A DNA stretch of 7,185 nucleotides, from NCBI GenBank assembly GCA_965370435.1, contig CBDUUP010000238.1, forward strand, positions 1-7,185, in the 5' to 3' direction. Positions within the stretch are counted from its first letter, which is position 1. Each line of letters opens with the position of its first letter. The DNA comes from CBDUUP01 sp965370435. Its GTDB lineage: Bacteria; Chloroflexota; Anaerolineae; Anaerolineales; UBA11579. Below the pieces are notes generated by a model. It had not been told where the DNA came from. It saw only the letters and a program-made list of their open reading frames with translations, and searched no databases. The position numbers and the translations under genes were made by a program. Shown here piece after piece: positions 5,436 to 7,185 of this stretch.

Positions 5436-7166
5436 CTATTCTAAAATCTTAATGTCGTCCAGGATGATGAAGCCGGGGTCGGGCTGCAAAAGAGCGCTGA
5501 CTTTGGCGATCATCTGGTCGTTGGTGTAGTGCATGAGTTGGATGGCCTGGGCGGGGCATTCGGCGGCGCAGGAGCCGCACCCCTGGCAGATGGCGGCCTC
5601 GATGTGGGCGGCGCCCATGATGCTGCCTATTCCGGTGAGGTTGGGTTTGATGATGGGGACGTTGAAGGGGCAGATGCGGACGCAGGTCAGGCAGCCGGTG
5701 CACATGGCTTCGTCCACCACGGCCACGCGGCCCCCGGCGGTCAGAGTCTCGCGGCTGAGCACCCGAGCGGCGCGGGAGGCGGCGGCCTGGGCCTGGATCA
5801 TGCTCTCATCGATCAGCTTGGGATAGTGGGCCATCCCGGCCATGAAGACGCCGTCGGTGGCGAAATCCACCGGGCGCAGCTTGACGTGGGCTTCCAGGAA
5901 GAAGCCGTCGGCGTCAATGGAGGTCTTGAAGACGCCGGATAGCTCTTTCACGTTATCGTTGGGGACCACGGGCATAGAGAGCACCACCAGGTCGGGCTGC
6001 AAGGCCAGGGTGCGCTTGAGCATCGGCTCCCAGGCTTGGACGGTCACACCATCCTCACCAACGGAAACTTCGGGGCGATGGTCGTCATCGTAGCGGACGA
6101 AGAGGACGCCTTGCTCGCGGGCGGTGGTGTAGAGGCGTTCGTTGAAGCCATAGCTGCGGATGTCCCGGTAGAGGACGGTGACTTGGGCGTCCGGTTTGGC
6201 GGCTTTAAGGGCCAGGGCGTTCTTGATGGCGACGGTGCAGCAGATTCGGCTGCAGAATTTCTCGCCGGGGCCGACGCACTGCACCATGACGACTGAATCG
6301 GGGAGGTCGTCTCCTTCATGGAGGCGGGCTTCAAATTCCTGTTGGGTGAGGATGCGGGGGTCGGTCCCATAGGCGTATTCGGGGCCGCGGTATTCTTGGG
6401 CGCCAGTCGCTAATATGGTCGCGCCGTGCTCGATCTCGCGGCGGCGGCCGTCGGGATGTTGGATGGCGCTGGTGAAGTTGCCCATGAAGCCGGAGGAGGA
6501 CACCACCTGGCTCTCCATGTGGAGGGTGATGGCGTCGCTGGCGTCCACCTGCTCGGTCAACTGTTTCAACACCTGCTGGGGGTCTTTCCCGTGGCTGGAG
6601 ATGAAGACATTGCGCAGATTGCCGCCAAGTTGGGCTTCCTTTTCCACCAGGTGGACGGGGAAACCTTGCTCGGCCAGGGAGAGGGCGGCGGTCATCCCAG
6701 CCACGCCGCCGCCAACCACCAGGGCGGAACGCTGGACAGGGAGTTCGAAGGTGTGCTGGGCTTCCAGCAGCGCAGCCCGGGCCACCCCCATGCGCACCAG
6801 GCCTTTGGCCTTGGCGGTGGCGGTGTCCCAGTCGTTGGAATGCACCCAGGAACACTGGTTGCGGATGTTGACCATCTCGAACAGATAGGGGTTCAATCCG
6901 GCTTCGCGAATGCTGTCCTGGAAGAGGGGTTGGTGGGTGAGGGGGGTGCAGCTTGCGACGATGACCCGGTTGAGGCGGTGGGCGATCACCTGCTCGGTGA
7001 TGTGGCCGATGCTGTCCTGGGAGCAGGTATAGATGGTGGATTCACTGTGGACGACGTAGGGCAAACCGCGGGCGTATTGGGCCACTTCGGGCACGTCCAG
7101 GAAGCCGCCGATGTTGGAGCCGCAATGGCAGACGAAGACTCCGATGCGGGGTTCTTCGGCGCTCAC
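5436..7166 (-). CDS. hdrA: HdrA-like flavoprotein, heterodisulfide reductase subunit A (short form)
   Basis: This 576-residue FAD and Fe-S protein is the proposed electron-bifurcating hub of the complex. Domains in order: the N-terminal domain (1-140) with VFVCHCGSNI (Cys13, Cys15) and SCTPLTHQPLF (Cys73; the site that is Sec in some methanogens is Cys here); the thioredoxin-reductase-like FAD domain with VVGGGVAG (150-157) and ILATGAQEY (251-259); the HdrA cluster signature QCVGPGEKFCSRICC (Cys297, 305, 309, 310); the FAD-closing FMAGMAHYPK (441-450); and a C-terminal 2[4Fe-4S] ferredoxin (Cys489-492-495-499, Cys527-530-533-537). Methanogen HdrA is about 650 aa. The ferredoxin domain normally inserted between the two halves of the FAD domain is absent here: FMGNFTSAI is followed at once by EHGATILATG. 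The start is GTG 7166, six bases after GGAGGAG. It is the first cluster gene visible; further genes may lie upstream beyond the edge. Confidence 0.93.
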   Translation of the reverse strand: MSAEEPRIGVFVCHCGSNIGGFLDVPEVAQYARGLPYVVHSESTIYTCSQDSIGHITEQVIAHRLNRVIVASCTPLTHQPLFQDSIREAGLNPYLFEMVNIRNQCSWVHSNDWDTATAKAKGLVRMGVARAALLEAQHTFELPVQRSALVVGGGVAGMTAALSLAEQGFPVHLVEKEAQLGGNLRNVFISSHGKDPQQVLKQLTEQVDASDAITLHMESQVVSSSGFMGNFTSAIQHPDGRRREIEHGATILATGAQEYRGPEYAYGTDPRILTQQEFEARLHEGDDLPDSVVMVQCVGPGEKFCSRICCTVAIKNALALKAAKPDAQVTVLYRDIRSYGFNERLYTTAREQGVLFVRYDDDHRPEVSVGEDGVTVQAWEPMLKRTLALQPDLVVLSMPVVPNDNVKELSGVFKTSIDADGFFLEAHVKLRPVDFATDGVFMAGMAHYPKLIDESMIQAQAAASRAARVLSRETLTAGGRVAVVDEAMCTGCLTCVRICPFNVPIIKPNLTGIGSIMGAAHIEAAICQGCGSCAAECPAQAIQLMHYTNDQMIAKVSALLQPDPGFIILDDIKILE

Positions 7167-7185
7167 GTCTTTCTCCTCCGGGTAC

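Noticed and set aside
1..7185. CRISPR array, tRNA, rRNA, transposase or phage genes
   Set aside because: No regularly spaced repeats, cloverleaf sequences, rRNA segments or transposase/integrase motifs were seen on either strand.

Overview
The window comes from a GC-rich anaerobic bacterium. Its dominant content is a minus-strand gene cluster (positions 7166 down to 1754) for the methyl branch of the Wood-Ljungdahl pathway. The genes, in transcription order, are hdrA, mvhD, metV, metF and an hdrC-hdrB fusion. This is the gene set known from Moorella thermoacetica, where methylene-tetrahydrofolate reductase (MetF-MetV) is found with heterodisulfide-reductase-like HdrABC and MvhD and is proposed to bifurcate electrons. 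The RNase J tail, the palindromic intergenic repeats and the style of the genes would fit an acetogenic or related Chloroflexota (Anaerolineae-like) or Firmicutes lineage. That assignment is an inference and is not proven by the sequence.

The main observation is that the mvhD gene is interrupted by one in-frame TGA (5135-5137). It falls exactly where the family has a conserved cysteine just before the GDCHY motif. The reading frame continues past it for 82 codons of good MvhD sequence and ends in an ATGA overlap with metV. A hairpin with the geometry of a bacterial SECIS element starts 16 nt after the TGA. The best reading is a selenocysteine-containing MvhD (151 aa, Sec69), so the cell should also have SelA/B/C/D.

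Layout, left to right: the 3' end of an RNase J gene (+, 1-181) with a rho-independent terminator (252-277); a gene-free stretch (278-500) holding a hairpin repeat; a small two-helix membrane protein gene (-, 501-740); a short-chain dehydrogenase/reductase (+, 898-1659); a perfect 16-bp inverted repeat between the convergent SDR and the cluster (1695-1727); then the cluster itself. Within the cluster the genes are tightly packed: 10 nt between metF and hdrCB, 3 nt between metV and metF, and a 4-nt ATGA overlap between mvhD and metV. The exception is a 94-nt gap with two hairpins between hdrA and mvhD. The cluster's promoter must lie beyond the right edge.

How the proteins could work together (inference from families): NADH or another donor reduces the HdrA flavin; HdrA, MvhD and HdrCB pass electrons through Fe-S clusters; MetV links this relay to the MetF flavin, which reduces methylene-THF to methyl-THF. 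Two features differ from the methanogen complex. HdrA lacks the inserted middle ferredoxin domain, and HdrC and HdrB are one polypeptide. No hydrogenase catalytic subunit is visible in the window.
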